The translations under genes were made by a program, and so were the position numbers. A stretch of DNA of 64,000 bases from Cytobacillus firmus (lineage in GTDB: Bacteria > Bacillota > Bacilli > Bacillales > Cytobacillaceae): the NCBI RefSeq assembly GCF_023657595.1, contig NZ_CP098323.1, positions 1,264,001 to 1,328,000 on the forward strand. The letters are read 5' to 3'. The notes under the pieces are model-generated. The model did no database searches and was not told the DNA's origin. It was given only the letters and a program-made list of their open reading frames with translations. Below, in pieces: positions 27,051 to 35,680 of this stretch; the first letter of the stretch is position 1; each line of letters begins with the position of its first letter.

Positions 27051-28343
27051 ATGGCGCGGAAATTAGGTTTTTATGGGGCTCTGGCCTTTTTCGTATACGG
27101 TTTATTTTTTTATTGGTATCTATTCTATTTTGCTGATGCCAGTCTGCCCTTTGAGTATGAAGGGTCACGGGCAGATCCGGCAACTTTCCTGAACGGCAGG
27201 GAACTGATGCTCAGTGAGGAATATTCTAAAATAAGAAACCTGCTGTTTTTTATTTCTACACCTTTTGAATGGATATTTTATTTATTTATTCTTTTATTTG
27301 GCTTATCAAAGGCTTTTAAAAAATGGGCGGAACAGACTGCGCCATACAAATTCCTGCAAACGGCAATCTATTTGATTTGGCTTTCTTTTTTCGCCTTTAT
27401 TGCTACGATGCCATTAAGCTATATCAGCTTTTCGCTTTCAAAAACGTATAATATCTCCACTCAGAGCTTCAGTGGGTGGATGAAGGATGAACTCATTGAT
27501 TTTTGGGTTAATTATGGAATGATGCTTCTTATCGTGTCTGTTCTTTACTGGCTGATTAATAAGAGCAGGAAAAGATGGTGGCTTTACGCATGGCTATTAT
27601 CAGTTCCATTTACCTTATTTATGATGTTTCTGCAGCCGGTTGTCATTGACCCTCTGTATAATGATTTTTATCCTTTAAAAGATAAACAGCTTGAAACGAA
27701 AATTCTTGATTTGGCCAATCAGGCTAAAATACCGGCTGAACATGTCTTTGAGGTCGATATGGCCGAGAAAACGAATGCGCTGAATGCATATGTAACAGGG
27801 ATCGGCTCAAATTCAAGAATTGTTCTTTGGGACACAACTCTAAATAAATTAACTGAAGACCAAATTCTGTTTATAATGGCACATGAAATGGCCCACTACG
27901 TGGAGAAGCATATTTACATCGGAATTGGAGGATACTTGCTGCTTTCTCTGCTGGGGCTGTATTTGACTGCTAAATTAATGGAAAAAGCAGTAGATAAATG
28001 GGGAAGAGCGCTAAAAATTCCTGCAGTAAATGACATACGTTCCCTGCCGCTTTTTTTGATGATTCTTTCAATGCTGCTCTTTATTTCAAGCCCTCTATCC
28101 AATCTTGTTTCACGGTATCAGGAAACAAGGGCAGACCGCTATGCCATTGAAATGACAAAGGATTCAAAAGCCGCAATAGAAACATTTCAGGAGCTGACAC
28201 GTGCCGGTTTAAGCCAGGTAAATCCGCCGCTTCTTGTGAAAGTATTCCGATATGGGCATCCAACGATGCTTGAGCGCATTTCTATGCTGGAAGAATTTGA
28301 AATGGAACAGAGGCAGAAAGAACGGAAGCAGACAGAGGAATGA
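27051..28343 (+). CDS. yhfN: M48 family (Ste24-like) membrane metalloprotease YhfN
   Basis: A 430-residue CAAX-protease-type zinc metalloprotease. There are about four to five N-terminal helices, then the zinc motif HEMAH near residue 280 within FIMAHEMAHYVEKH, two more helices, and the third zinc ligand, the glutamate in RYQETRADRYAIEM near 360. NAYVTGIGSNSRIVLWDTTL is the family substrate-cleft segment. Its place after lcfB and the fold match B. subtilis YhfN. The native substrate is unknown. TAGGAGGGG precedes the ATG. Confidence 0.9.
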   Translation: MARKLGFYGALAFFVYGLFFYWYLFYFADASLPFEYEGSRADPATFLNGRELMLSEEYSKIRNLLFFISTPFEWIFYLFILLFGLSKAFKKWAEQTAPYKFLQTAIYLIWLSFFAFIATMPLSYISFSLSKTYNISTQSFSGWMKDELIDFWVNYGMMLLIVSVLYWLINKSRKRWWLYAWLLSVPFTLFMMFLQPVVIDPLYNDFYPLKDKQLETKILDLANQAKIPAEHVFEVDMAEKTNALNAYVTGIGSNSRIVLWDTTLNKLTEDQILFIMAHEMAHYVEKHIYIGIGGYLLLSLLGLYLTAKLMEKAVDKWGRALKIPAVNDIRSLPLFLMILSMLLFISSPLSNLVSRYQETRADRYAIEMTKDSKAAIETFQELTRAGLSQVNPPLLVKVFRYGHPTMLERISMLEEFEMEQRQKERKQTEE

Positions 28344-28360
28344 GTTGCTTCATTATAACT

Positions 28361-28390
28361 AAAAAAGCAGGCCAATCGGCTTGCTTTTTT
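28361..28390. terminator. Bidirectional terminator between yhfN and the S51 peptidase gene
   Basis: AAAAAGCAGGCC and GGCTTGCTTTTT pair with one mismatch around AATC; poly-T tracts on both strands. Confidence 0.82.
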
Positions 28391-29034
28391 TAAATTCCAT
28401 TTTTATAAATATGTATGCTTCCTTCATCGTCAGCCTGAATTTCATTGTGAAAATAGACGCCTGCATCATCGTCAATTCCATAACCAGTCGCTGCATTGAC
28501 TTTTCCTGCCGCTGCCTTTAGATTTTCCCGTTCATTCCACTTGGTAAAATGGACACTGATGGCGCAACCCCTGATTAACCCGAGCCCTTTCAAAAAGAGG
28601 TGCTGTCTTTTAGGTGTATCAATAGGGGGAATGATGCAATGTTCCGGGATGATCAGGGCGCCTGCCGAAAAGCCTGCTACAGGAATACCATTCATGTACA
28701 TCCTTCTAATGCATTCTCCGGTTTCACTATCAACAATGAATTTTCTGTAATTTTCTGTGTTACCCCCTCCAATAATGATGCCGGAACAGGACATTAATTC
28801 TTGAAGGTAAGATTCTGCTGGGTCAGGGGAAAGCGGGAGATAGCAGAAACTCCTGGCTCCATAAGAAATTAAGGCAGAAGTATACTTCTTCATATACATC
28901 TCCCAGCCTTCCCTTTCCAAAAAGAGTATAGCTATTTTGCCATCCGAGCCGCAGGCAAGCTCTGTAAACATTCTTCCTAACCTTTGCCCAAATGGAGGGC
29001 TTCCGCCCATTAAAAATAAATGCCTGCTGTTCAT
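28390..29034 (-). CDS. Peptidase S51 (peptidase E/cyanophycinase-like) family protein
   Basis: A 214-residue protein with the class I glutamine-amidotransferase-like fold of family S51. The catalytic serine is S123 in the elbow AGFSAGAL, and IIGGGNTENY near 87-96 is the oxyanion loop; a conserved histidine appears in SVHFTKWNEREN. Members are Asp-specific dipeptidases or cyanophycinases; which applies here is not clear. It lies between yhfN and yhzC, reverse strand, with its own ribosome site (AGGCGAGG) before the ATG. Confidence 0.82.
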   Translation of the reverse strand: MNSRHLFLMGGSPPFGQRLGRMFTELACGSDGKIAILFLEREGWEMYMKKYTSALISYGARSFCYLPLSPDPAESYLQELMSCSGIIIGGGNTENYRKFIVDSETGECIRRMYMNGIPVAGFSAGALIIPEHCIIPPIDTPKRQHLFLKGLGLIRGCAISVHFTKWNERENLKAAAGKVNAATGYGIDDDAGVYFHNEIQADDEGSIHIYKNGI

Positions 29035-29053
29035 TATTCCTCGCCTTTCTGAC

Positions 29054-29085
29054 TAAAAATAAAATACCCCGCTGATTGGCGGGGG
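29054..29085 (-). terminator. Terminator of yhzC
   Basis: On the reverse strand CCCCGCCAATCAGCGGGG is a hairpin followed by TATTTTATTTTT, directly after the yhzC stop. Confidence 0.8.
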
Positions 29086-29096
29086 CAAACTGCTTT

Positions 29097-29333
29097 TTAT
29101 GTGCCAAAACGCTTGGAAAGGTCTTTGTATTGCTTCGAAAAATGCATAAATGCCGGTTTATTTCCTTCATCAATCGCTGCGTCTATTTTTTTCATCAGCT
29201 TTTCTCTTTCATTATTCAGCAGTATTTCGGAAATAAGCATATCAAGGTAAAGATCCAGTACATAAGATTCCTTAAGATTTTTCCGCTTAGATCCACTCGT
29301 TTTCATTAAGTCGGTGTATGATTTTTCCTTCAT
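29097..29333 (-). CDS. yhzC: IDEAL-domain protein YhzC
   Basis: A 78-residue protein. The IDEAL-type helix region is SYVLDLYLDMLISEILLNNE at about residues 23-42, followed by a helical tail with basic and acidic pairs. IDEAL domains are short interaction modules also found attached to competence and stress proteins such as MecA partners and YpbF-like proteins. It is divergent from comK, as in B. subtilis. An upstream ATG exists at 29387, but GGGGTGG supports the start at 29333 (MKEKSYTDL). Confidence 0.82.
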   Translation of the reverse strand: MKEKSYTDLMKTSGSKRKNLKESYVLDLYLDMLISEILLNNEREKLMKKIDAAIDEGNKPAFMHFSKQYKDLSKRFGT

Positions 29334-29531
29334 GGAAACCACCCCTGAGCTTTTTAATATTATATGGAATTGCTTCTGAATAATCAACTAATTTTTTAAA
29401 TTTTTAGAAAATATTTTCCGGATGTCTAAAATGTGAACAATTTAGAAACTATTGAATAAATTAGTAATTTTTAGATAAATTGGTGTTAATATGGAAAAGC
29501 GAGCACGAAATAGAAAAGGAGATGAAAATGT

Positions 29532-30086
29532 ATGACCCAAAATATTCAAATAATTGAAGAATATGAAATCAATCCAAATACGATGATTATTAAACCTCTC
29601 TCTTATGGGATAAAAGTCTATTCGCAAATCTGGGAGCTTGATGAGGAAGTAACTTCTCCCTTTAAGCCGATTGAAATTATTAAAAGCAGCTGTAAATATT
29701 TTGGATCAAGCTATGAAGGAAGAAAAGAGGGTACACGCCAATTAACCGGCTTTACCCATAAAGCTCCGATAACGATTGACCCCACAAATTTCATTTATTT
29801 TTTCCCGACAGCCTCTCCAAGCAATCCGGAATGTATGTGGATTGCATTGGATCACATAAATTACTTCAAGCGAGCGGAGAACGCACAAACCCAGGTAGTT
29901 TTTAAGAACAAACAAAGCTTTATAATTCCAGTCTCATATACGACTCTGAATAACCAGGTGCTCAGAACAGCACTGCTGAAAACGACATTGACAAAAAGGA
30001 TAGAAGATTCAGAGAGAAAGTCACTTTACTATGCGAATGGTTCCAAAATAATGAATGCTTCGGAGAGAAAAGGAGCCTACCAATAG
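29532..30086 (+). CDS. comK: Competence transcription factor ComK
   Basis: A 184-residue ComK with the conserved core KSCKYFGSSYEGRKEGTRQLTG-type segment at about 56-76 and the ICIPISPTxxFFFPT-like motif (KAPITIDPTNFIYFFPTASP) near 80-100. ComK is the master activator of DNA uptake genes. The length and conservation argue for an intact gene. The upstream 190 bases are AT-rich, but I could not find a clear pair of AAAA-N5-TTTT half-boxes, so autoregulation is not shown. AAAGGAGATG precedes the ATG by 9 bases. Confidence 0.92.
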   Translation: MTQNIQIIEEYEINPNTMIIKPLSYGIKVYSQIWELDEEVTSPFKPIEIIKSSCKYFGSSYEGRKEGTRQLTGFTHKAPITIDPTNFIYFFPTASPSNPECMWIALDHINYFKRAENAQTQVVFKNKQSFIIPVSYTTLNNQVLRTALLKTTLTKRIEDSERKSLYYANGSKIMNASERKGAYQ

Positions 30087-30113
30087 AAAAGGGCTGGAAT
30101 TGAAGGATAACCA

Positions 30114-30145
30114 AGAAGCATGCGGAGTTTCATGCTTCTATTTTC
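30114..30145 (+). terminator. Terminator of comK
   Basis: AGAAGCATG and CATGCTTCT form a 9-bp stem with an eight-base loop, followed by ATTTTCC. Confidence 0.75.
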
Positions 30146-30189
30146 CGTAGTATATTACCTTATTAGATGCAGGCTTTCTTATACAAAAA

Positions 30190-30579
30190 TTAATTGGCTT
30201 TCCGATTTTTTCCTGGTCCCGGCAAAGGTTTTTTAATAAGATAATACGTCATTAGCTCCTGAACTTTATTGCGGATTCGGGGATTAAAATAATTATGATG
30301 TTCCTCATATCCTTTGTACAGGAACATAAACATAGTAAATGCCTCATCCCTCTTTATTTCCTGTACCTTTAGCTGGTTTTTATTCATATAGCGTTTTACC
30401 TCAGAGAGTTCACTTTGAATGACCTTCATTGTTTCTTCAACCAAATCAAGATAAGGCTGTTTTAGTTTAAACGGGCTTTTATTAATGACAATGGAGTCGC
30501 GATTTAAAACCGTCAGCACCATTGGCAGATAAATAGCCTGTTCCATGATATTACGGTCTTCCTCAGGAATTCTGGTCAT
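30190..30579 (-). CDS. yhjD: YhjD-like conserved Bacillus protein
   Basis: A 129-residue soluble, mostly helical protein without a signal peptide or recognisable catalytic motif. The N-terminus (MTRIPEEDRNIMEQAIYLPM) and position near comK fit B. subtilis YhjD. Function is unknown. A LexA-type SOS box lies 43 bases upstream of its start, suggesting DNA-damage induction; from memory, B. subtilis yhjD is on published lists of LexA-bound genes. A weak AAGGGGAGC ribosome site precedes the ATG. Confidence 0.7.
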   Translation of the reverse strand: MTRIPEEDRNIMEQAIYLPMVLTVLNRDSIVINKSPFKLKQPYLDLVEETMKVIQSELSEVKRYMNKNQLKVQEIKRDEAFTMFMFLYKGYEEHHNYFNPRIRNKVQELMTYYLIKKPLPGPGKNRKAN

Positions 30580-30621
30580 ATTGTTCTGCTCCCCTTAAAT
30601 AATAGTATCCTGCCTAGCGCA

Positions 30622-30635
30622 AGAACGTATGTTCT
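30622..30635 (-). promoter_or_regulatory. LexA (DinR) SOS box
   Basis: AGAACGTATGTTCT fits the Bacillus SOS box CGAACRNRYGTTCG at 12 of 14 positions; only the two outermost bases differ, and the GAAC-N4-GTTC core is perfect. It lies upstream of the reverse gene yhjD. Confidence 0.75.
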
Positions 30636-30809
30636 TATCTAATTTTACAAAGGAATGTTTTATCTTGCAAGAGCCTATATTTGTCGAAATACTGTTATAC
30701 TTCATCATTTCCAATAATGAAAAAAAGTTTCAGTCTGAAGCTAATTGGGAAGGGATTTTATTTCTGATGTCGAAATAAGTAGAACACACAGTTAGGAAGG
30801 ATGAAATAA

Positions 30810-32795
30810 ATGACGCAAAAAAGAACAATTAAACCAGAAGACCTTTATCATTTAAAATCTGTAGCTGATCCGCAGCTTTCCAGGAATGGATCTGATTTGG
30901 CTTTTGTCGAGACCAAAATGCTTGAAGAAGAAAATACATATAGTTCAAATGTTTTTTACATAAATACTGCAAAAAGCAATAAGCCTGTTCAGTGGACTTA
31001 TGGCAAACACCGCAATCATTCACCCCGCTGGTCTCCAGATGGGGAGTTAATTGCATTTGTATCAGACAGAGGCGGGAAGTCACAGATTTATGTAATGAGC
31101 AAAGCAGGCGGAGAAGCCAGACAGCTGACACATTGTGCAAATGGTGCTTCAAATCCTGTCTGGTCCCCTGATGGAAAGAAACTTGCCTTCAATCTTTCAA
31201 TGAAACCGGGTGAAGACGCAGAAACACTAGAAAATCAGGAAAAAAAGGAAGAAAAGCCAATACCGATTGAAATTGAAAAAATGAAACACAAATCTGACGC
31301 CCAGGGTTTTTGGAACGGAAGGTACAGCCAGGTTGCCTTAATAGATATAGAAACTGGCGAGATGGAGCAGCTGACAACCGGAGAACATGATTTCCAATTG
31401 CAGGACTGGTCTCCAGATGGGAAATGGGTTGCTGTTTCGGCAGATTTGAGTGAAGATAAGGATTTTTCTTTTCTAAGCGATGTGTATATCATTCATCTTG
31501 AAACAAAAGACATGAAAAAGATTACAAATGGAAAAGGTTATTTCGGAAGCGCTGCATGGTCACCGGATGGAAAATACATAGGATTGTTCGGGCATGAAAG
31601 GGAATACGAAAATGCTACGCATACCAAAGTATGGGTGTATAACCTGGAATTTGAAGATCTGCAGTGCCTGACTGCAGAATCAGACATTTTGGCTGGTGAT
31701 TATGCCATCGGAGATTTCCAGCAGGGTGCAGTAACACCGGGAATTCTTTGGGCAGAGGACAGCAGAAGCTTCTATTTACTGGCAACTGATCATGGCAATA
31801 CAGTTGTTTATTATGGCTCTTTAGATGGGGAATTATATCCTGCCCTGCTGGATCAGCAGCATGTATATGGACTGACTACAGGCGGAACTATCAATAAAGC
31901 GGTTGTAGCCATCAGCAGACCGTCATCTCCCGGGGAGTTATTTTTACTTGATGTTCCGACAGGGGAATTAAAACAGCTGACAAAAGTCAATGAAGAGTTC
32001 CTGAGCGGAGTGGAGCTGGCAGATGCAGAGCCCATTCAGTTTAAATCTTCGGATGAGTGGGACCTCCATGGCTGGATCATGAAACCAGTCCATCTAAAAG
32101 AGGGCCAAAAAGCACCGCTTGTGCTTGAAATCCATGGCGGTCCTCATGCTATGTATGCCAATTCTTATTTCCATGAATTCCAATGCCTTGCTGCAAAAGG
32201 CTATGCGGTATTGTTTATCAACCCGCGGGGAAGCCATGGATATGGCCAGCATTTTGTAGACGCTGTCAGAGGAGATTACGGGGGCAAGGATTATGAGGAT
32301 ATTATGGATGCGGTCGATTACGCGCTCGAAAACTTCGATTTCATCGATAAAGAAAGGCTTGGCGTAACAGGAGGAAGCTATGGAGGCTTTATGACCAACT
32401 GGATTATTGGACACACCAGCCGGTTCAAGGCAGCTGTCACCCAGCGCTCCATTTCCAACTGGATCAGCTTTTATGGAGTAAGTGATATCGGCTACTATTT
32501 TACTGATTGGCAAATCAAGAGTGATATGAATGATATAGAAAAACTATGGAAACACTCTCCGCTTGCTTATGTGAATGATATAAATACACCACTCCTGATT
32601 CTGCACAGTGAAAAAGACTATCGCTGTCCAATTGAACAGGCAGAGCAATTATTCATTTCCTTAAAGCATCAGAAGAAAACAGCAAAATTTGTCCGGTTCC
32701 CTGAAGCCAATCACGAGCTTTCAAGAAGCGGAAAACCGAATTTGCGAATCAGCCGCCTAAACTACATAGCCGGCTGGTTTGATGAATATCTCTAA
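30810..32795 (+). CDS. S9 family peptidase (acylaminoacyl-peptidase/YuxL-like)
   Basis: A 661-residue prolyl-oligopeptidase-family serine peptidase. The N-terminal beta-propeller shows four WSPDG motifs (WSPDGELIAF, WSPDGKKLAF, WSPDGKWVAV, WSPDGKYIGL). The C-terminal alpha/beta-hydrolase domain begins near residue 425 and has the nucleophile S523 in GGSYGGF, the aspartate in LHSEKDYRCP and the histidine in EANHELSR. No signal peptide is present, so it is a cytosolic oligopeptidase. It is monocistronic: GTTAGGAAGG upstream, terminator after. Confidence 0.9.
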   Translation: MTQKRTIKPEDLYHLKSVADPQLSRNGSDLAFVETKMLEEENTYSSNVFYINTAKSNKPVQWTYGKHRNHSPRWSPDGELIAFVSDRGGKSQIYVMSKAGGEARQLTHCANGASNPVWSPDGKKLAFNLSMKPGEDAETLENQEKKEEKPIPIEIEKMKHKSDAQGFWNGRYSQVALIDIETGEMEQLTTGEHDFQLQDWSPDGKWVAVSADLSEDKDFSFLSDVYIIHLETKDMKKITNGKGYFGSAAWSPDGKYIGLFGHEREYENATHTKVWVYNLEFEDLQCLTAESDILAGDYAIGDFQQGAVTPGILWAEDSRSFYLLATDHGNTVVYYGSLDGELYPALLDQQHVYGLTTGGTINKAVVAISRPSSPGELFLLDVPTGELKQLTKVNEEFLSGVELADAEPIQFKSSDEWDLHGWIMKPVHLKEGQKAPLVLEIHGGPHAMYANSYFHEFQCLAAKGYAVLFINPRGSHGYGQHFVDAVRGDYGGKDYEDIMDAVDYALENFDFIDKERLGVTGGSYGGFMTNWIIGHTSRFKAAVTQRSISNWISFYGVSDIGYYFTDWQIKSDMNDIEKLWKHSPLAYVNDINTPLLILHSEKDYRCPIEQAEQLFISLKHQKKTAKFVRFPEANHELSRSGKPNLRISRLNYIAGWFDEYL

Positions 32796-32798
32796 GAT

Positions 32799-32831
32799 AA
32801 AACCGCAGACCTTCGGGTTTGCGGTTTTTTC
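32799..32831 (+). terminator. Terminator of the S9 peptidase gene
   Basis: AAAACCGCA...TTCG...TGCGGTTTT with a stable UUCG tetraloop, ending in a T-run. Confidence 0.86.
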
Positions 32832-33056
32832 ATAAGGCTGTAAAGGAACACAAAACTTGCCGATATAAATGTTGTCATTTTTTATGCAAGAAACCATTTA
32901 AAATAAATTGCAAAGAATTCAATTCATCTGCAAAATATAAGGTATACAGGATATACCAGCATAGCTATCGAAACTTTTTATTGAACTCTGCAGTCAAATA
33001 TAAGTGAAGGTGTTTACACTGTTCCATAATTTGCTTTAAAGAAAGGACTTATTCTT

Positions 33057-33986
33057 ATGAGATCAGATAGATATGAAAAGAAGAAAAAGAAAGGAAAGTG
33101 GAAATCTGTCCTCCTGATTCTGCTTCTCTTGATTGCAGGAACCCTTGGCTATTCTTATTTTCAATTTAAGCAAGGTGTTTCCCAGACAGAAGGAGAAGCA
33201 AATATACAGACAGAAGAGTTTGAATTCAATGGCGAAAAAGATAAATATGGCGGGACGAATATCCTGATTCTTGGAAGTGATGCAAGGGGAGAGGAGAAAT
33301 CAAGGGCTGATACCATAATGGTTGCCCAGTATCATCCTGAAAAGGGCACATATAAGCTTATTTCTTTTATGAGAGACATGTATGTGGACATACCGGGACA
33401 TGGGCAAAACAGAATAAATTCTGCTCTTGCTTATGGAGGCCCTGAGTTATTGAGGCAGACGCTTAAAGAGAACTTTGATATAGATATTAAATATTACTCC
33501 ATTGTTGACTTTGAAGGCTTTGTACATTTAATTGATGAAGCTTTTCCCAGAGGGGTAGAAATTGATGTGGAAAAAAGAATGTCTGCCAATATTGGTGTAA
33601 CACTGGAACCGGGCCTGCAGCGGCTTGATGGAGAGCATCTCCTTGGGTACGTCAGGTTCAGGCAGGATGCAGTAGGGGATTTTGGAAGAGTAGAACGCCA
33701 GCAGAAGGTAATGAAAGAAGTAGCAAGCCAGTTTACAAGCCTTCAGACCATTACGAAGCTTCCAAAACTCATCGGGGTGGTAACTCCTTTTGTAAATACC
33801 AATATGAACACGGGTGACATTCTGTATATCGGAAAAGATTTCGTATCTAAGGATAACAGGAATGTAGAGACTCTTCGCGTTCCTGTTGATGGAACATTTG
33901 AAAACGAGAGAATTAATGGTGCTGCGGTTTTGGGCATAGATAAAGAGGCGAATAAAGCGGCAATCCATGAATTTCTTTCAAAATAA
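33057..33986 (+). CDS. LytR-CpsA-Psr (LCP) family cell-wall glycopolymer ligase
   Basis: A 309-residue protein with a very basic N-terminus (YEKKKKKGKWK), one transmembrane helix at about 17-35, and an extracellular LCP domain. The family arginine/aspartate motifs are present: ILGSDARGEEKSRADTIM near 72-89, SFMRDMYVDIPGHG near 102-115, and the later GYVRFRQDAVGDFGRVERQQ near 196-215. LCP enzymes move teichoic acid or other wall polymers from undecaprenyl pyrophosphate to peptidoglycan. It could be a TagT/TagU/MsrR type; no closer call is made. The following 470 bases carry two repeat elements. Confidence 0.9.
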   Translation: MRSDRYEKKKKKGKWKSVLLILLLLIAGTLGYSYFQFKQGVSQTEGEANIQTEEFEFNGEKDKYGGTNILILGSDARGEEKSRADTIMVAQYHPEKGTYKLISFMRDMYVDIPGHGQNRINSALAYGGPELLRQTLKENFDIDIKYYSIVDFEGFVHLIDEAFPRGVEIDVEKRMSANIGVTLEPGLQRLDGEHLLGYVRFRQDAVGDFGRVERQQKVMKEVASQFTSLQTITKLPKLIGVVTPFVNTNMNTGDILYIGKDFVSKDNRNVETLRVPVDGTFENERINGAAVLGIDKEANKAAIHEFLSK

Positions 33987-33990
33987 AGAC

Positions 33991-34103
33991 GACTGTTTTC
34001 GCATGGTTTGCTGCTTTTTGTGTATAATTTACCTGAGTTGAATGGAGCGGAAATCAACGGACAGCATTGATAGGCGAAAAACAACAATTTATACGGAAAG
34101 TGC
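33991..34103 (+). repeat. Interspersed repeat R1, copy B (short form)
   Basis: It begins GACTGTTTTCGCATGGTTTG 5 bases after the LCP stop, continues through the ACCTGAGTTG and GGAGCGGAAATCAACGGAC core and ends with the inverted end ACAACAATTTATACGGAAAG. It is collinear with copies at 698-813 (inverted) and 53982-54260, lacking the 170-bp internal block of the latter. Confidence 0.8.
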
Positions 34104-34189
34104 GAAAATAAAAAAAGTTAGAAACACTGTTTTTGCCGGATTAGGTGTACAATAAAAGGGGAAATGGTAAAACTAGGGGAAACTTATTA

Positions 34190-34409
34190 TTTATCGCAGT
34201 CTAACGGGCAGTAAGACCCCCACTTCATGACTCAGAGGAATCAAAGGAGGGTAAGTGGGGGTCAAACAGCCCGTAGAGGCCCGAAAGAAGGACAAAGACT
34301 AAGAACGCCACATCCTGTGGCAACGTCTTTGTGACCCACTTCCTGTGGGCCTCAACTAACAATCAGTGGGGGAAAAAGAACCCCCCACTGATTGAAGTTT
34401 CACTTTATC
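34190..34409 (+). repeat. bcr1-like mobile repeat R2 with TTTATC flanks and nested hairpins
   Basis: A 220-bp non-coding element bounded by direct TTTATC repeats (34190-34195 and 34404-34409). Nested stems are ACGGGC (34204)/GCCCGT (34269) around GACCCCCACTT (34215)/AAGTGGGGGTC (34253). Next come ACAAAGAC (34292)/GTCTTTGT (34325) around GCCACA/TGTGGC, then CCCAC/GTGGG (34335-34349), and finally AATCAGTGGGGG (34361)/CCCCCCACTGATT (34381). TTTAT flanks and structured ends are features I remember for the bcr1 repeats of the B. cereus group; palindromic ends of IS200/IS605 elements are the alternative. It encodes no protein. Confidence 0.75.
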
Positions 34410-34457
34410 AAAACGAGTCGACTAAGGTATTGCTGCATATTGGACAAGGAGATACTA

Positions 34458-35081
34458 ATGGATTTTGAACTGCTCAAAGATTGGTTTACATTAGAGAATA
34501 TAATGGATTTAATCCGGGAGTATCGTTCATTTGGGCCTCTTCCGGGTATTCTGCTTCCGATGCTAGAAGCATTTTTGCCCTTTCTGCCTCTGTTTTTGTT
34601 TGTTATGGCAAATGCGAGTGCATTTGGTCTCTGGCTGGGATTTTTATACTCCTGGGTCGGAGCGGTCGCAGGAGCGCTGATTGTTTTCCTGCTGGTCAGA
34701 AAATATGGCCAGAAACGAATACTCCGTTTTTTGAAAAAAAATAAGCAGGTACAGAAGCTTATGAAATGGGTTGAAAAGCATGGATTCGGGCCATTGTTCA
34801 TCCTGCTTTGTTTTCCGTTTACTCCTTCAGCGGTTGTCAATATTGTAGCCGGGCTTTCAAATATCAGTATTGCTCAATATATGCTGGCAGTCCTGACTGG
34901 GAAAATAGTGATGATTTTTACAATAAGCTTTGTCGGATATGATATCAGATCATTAATAACACAGCCAATTCGGACTGCTATTGTGGCACTGGTCATTTTC
35001 ATTCTTTGGTATGTCGGCAAAATTATTGAAATAAAGATGAATATGAGCGTAGAAAAAGATCGCGGGAATAAAAAGCATTGA
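34458..35081 (+). CDS. yhjE: TVP38/TMEM64 (SNARE-associated/DedA superfamily) membrane protein YhjE
   Basis: A 207-residue polytopic protein. The family signature is seen as LPFLPLFLFVMANASAFGLWLGFLYSWVGAV-type sequence near 35-66 and FCFPFTPSAVVNIVAGLS-like sequence (LLCFPFTPSAVVNIVAG) near 117-134, followed by YMLAVLTGKI. Function in Bacillus is unknown; relatives are linked to lipid scrambling or undecaprenyl-phosphate recycling. The open frame extends upstream to 34392, but AAGGAGA at 34446-34452 fixes the ATG at 34458. It is 24 bases before sipV, as in B. subtilis. Confidence 0.87.
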   Translation: MDFELLKDWFTLENIMDLIREYRSFGPLPGILLPMLEAFLPFLPLFLFVMANASAFGLWLGFLYSWVGAVAGALIVFLLVRKYGQKRILRFLKKNKQVQKLMKWVEKHGFGPLFILLCFPFTPSAVVNIVAGLSNISIAQYMLAVLTGKIVMIFTISFVGYDIRSLITQPIRTAIVALVIFILWYVGKIIEIKMNMSVEKDRGNKKH

Positions 35082-35105
35082 ATGCATAAGTACTAGGGGA
35101 GATGA

Positions 35106-35663
35106 ATGGTGAAGGAAGGATTGAGAAAAGAAGGAGCGGAATGGCTGAAGGCTTTTGCAATAGGCATTATCATCTTTGCTTTTATACGGACTTTTTTCTT
35201 CTCCAATTACATTGTCGAAGGTGAATCCATGATGCCTACCCTTCAGGATGGAAATAAGCTGATTGTCAATAAAATCGGCTATCAGGTCAGCGATTTAGAA
35301 CGCTTTGACGTAATTGTTTTCCATCATAATGATGAAGAGGATTTTGTAAAAAGAATAATTGGAATGCCAGGGGATGAAATTGCATACCGTAATGATGAAT
35401 TATTTATTAATGGCAGGAAAGTGGATGAACCTTATTTGGATAAGTACCGAAAAGAAATCTCAGGAGGCAAACTGACAGGTGACTTTACACTGCTGGAGAT
35501 GACGGGCACAGAAACTGTCCCAGAGGGTAAACTTTTTGTTATGGGAGATAATCGTCTCGGAAGCTGGGACAGCCGGCATTTTGGATTTATTTCAGCCGGC
35601 CAGGTTGTAGGGAAAGTAAACCTGCGCTATTGGCCGCTTGATGAAATGGATGCGTCATTCTAA
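35106..35663 (+). CDS. sipV: Type I signal peptidase SipV-like
   Basis: A 185-residue signal peptidase I with one N-terminal transmembrane anchor (about 14-34). The catalytic serine is S41 in VEGESMMPTL and the catalytic lysine K82 in DFVKRIIGMPGD. The conserved GDNRLGSWDSRHFGFI box is near 155-170. It cleaves signal peptides of secreted proteins on the outer face. The yhjE-sipV pairing is as in B. subtilis; the sequence could equally be another chromosomal Sip paralogue. AGGGGAGATG precedes the ATG. Confidence 0.88.
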   Translation: MVKEGLRKEGAEWLKAFAIGIIIFAFIRTFFFSNYIVEGESMMPTLQDGNKLIVNKIGYQVSDLERFDVIVFHHNDEEDFVKRIIGMPGDEIAYRNDELFINGRKVDEPYLDKYRKEISGGKLTGDFTLLEMTGTETVPEGKLFVMGDNRLGSWDSRHFGFISAGQVVGKVNLRYWPLDEMDASF

Positions 35664-35680
35664 CAGATCTTATAGTAAAA

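Noticed and set aside
29388..29531. ComK binding boxes before comK
   Set aside because: The region is AT-rich with several AAAA and TTTT runs, but no pair fits AAAA-N5-TTTT with permitted spacing.
32819..33007. 62-codon frame before the LCP gene
   Set aside because: Its start lies in the terminator stem of the S9 peptidase gene and no ribosome site precedes it.
34195..34403. CRISPR or riboswitch reading of the hairpin cluster
   Set aside because: There is no regularly spaced repeat-spacer pattern. The hairpins are bounded by direct TTTATC flanks and recur as collapsed tips in the hem operon, which fits a mobile repeat better.
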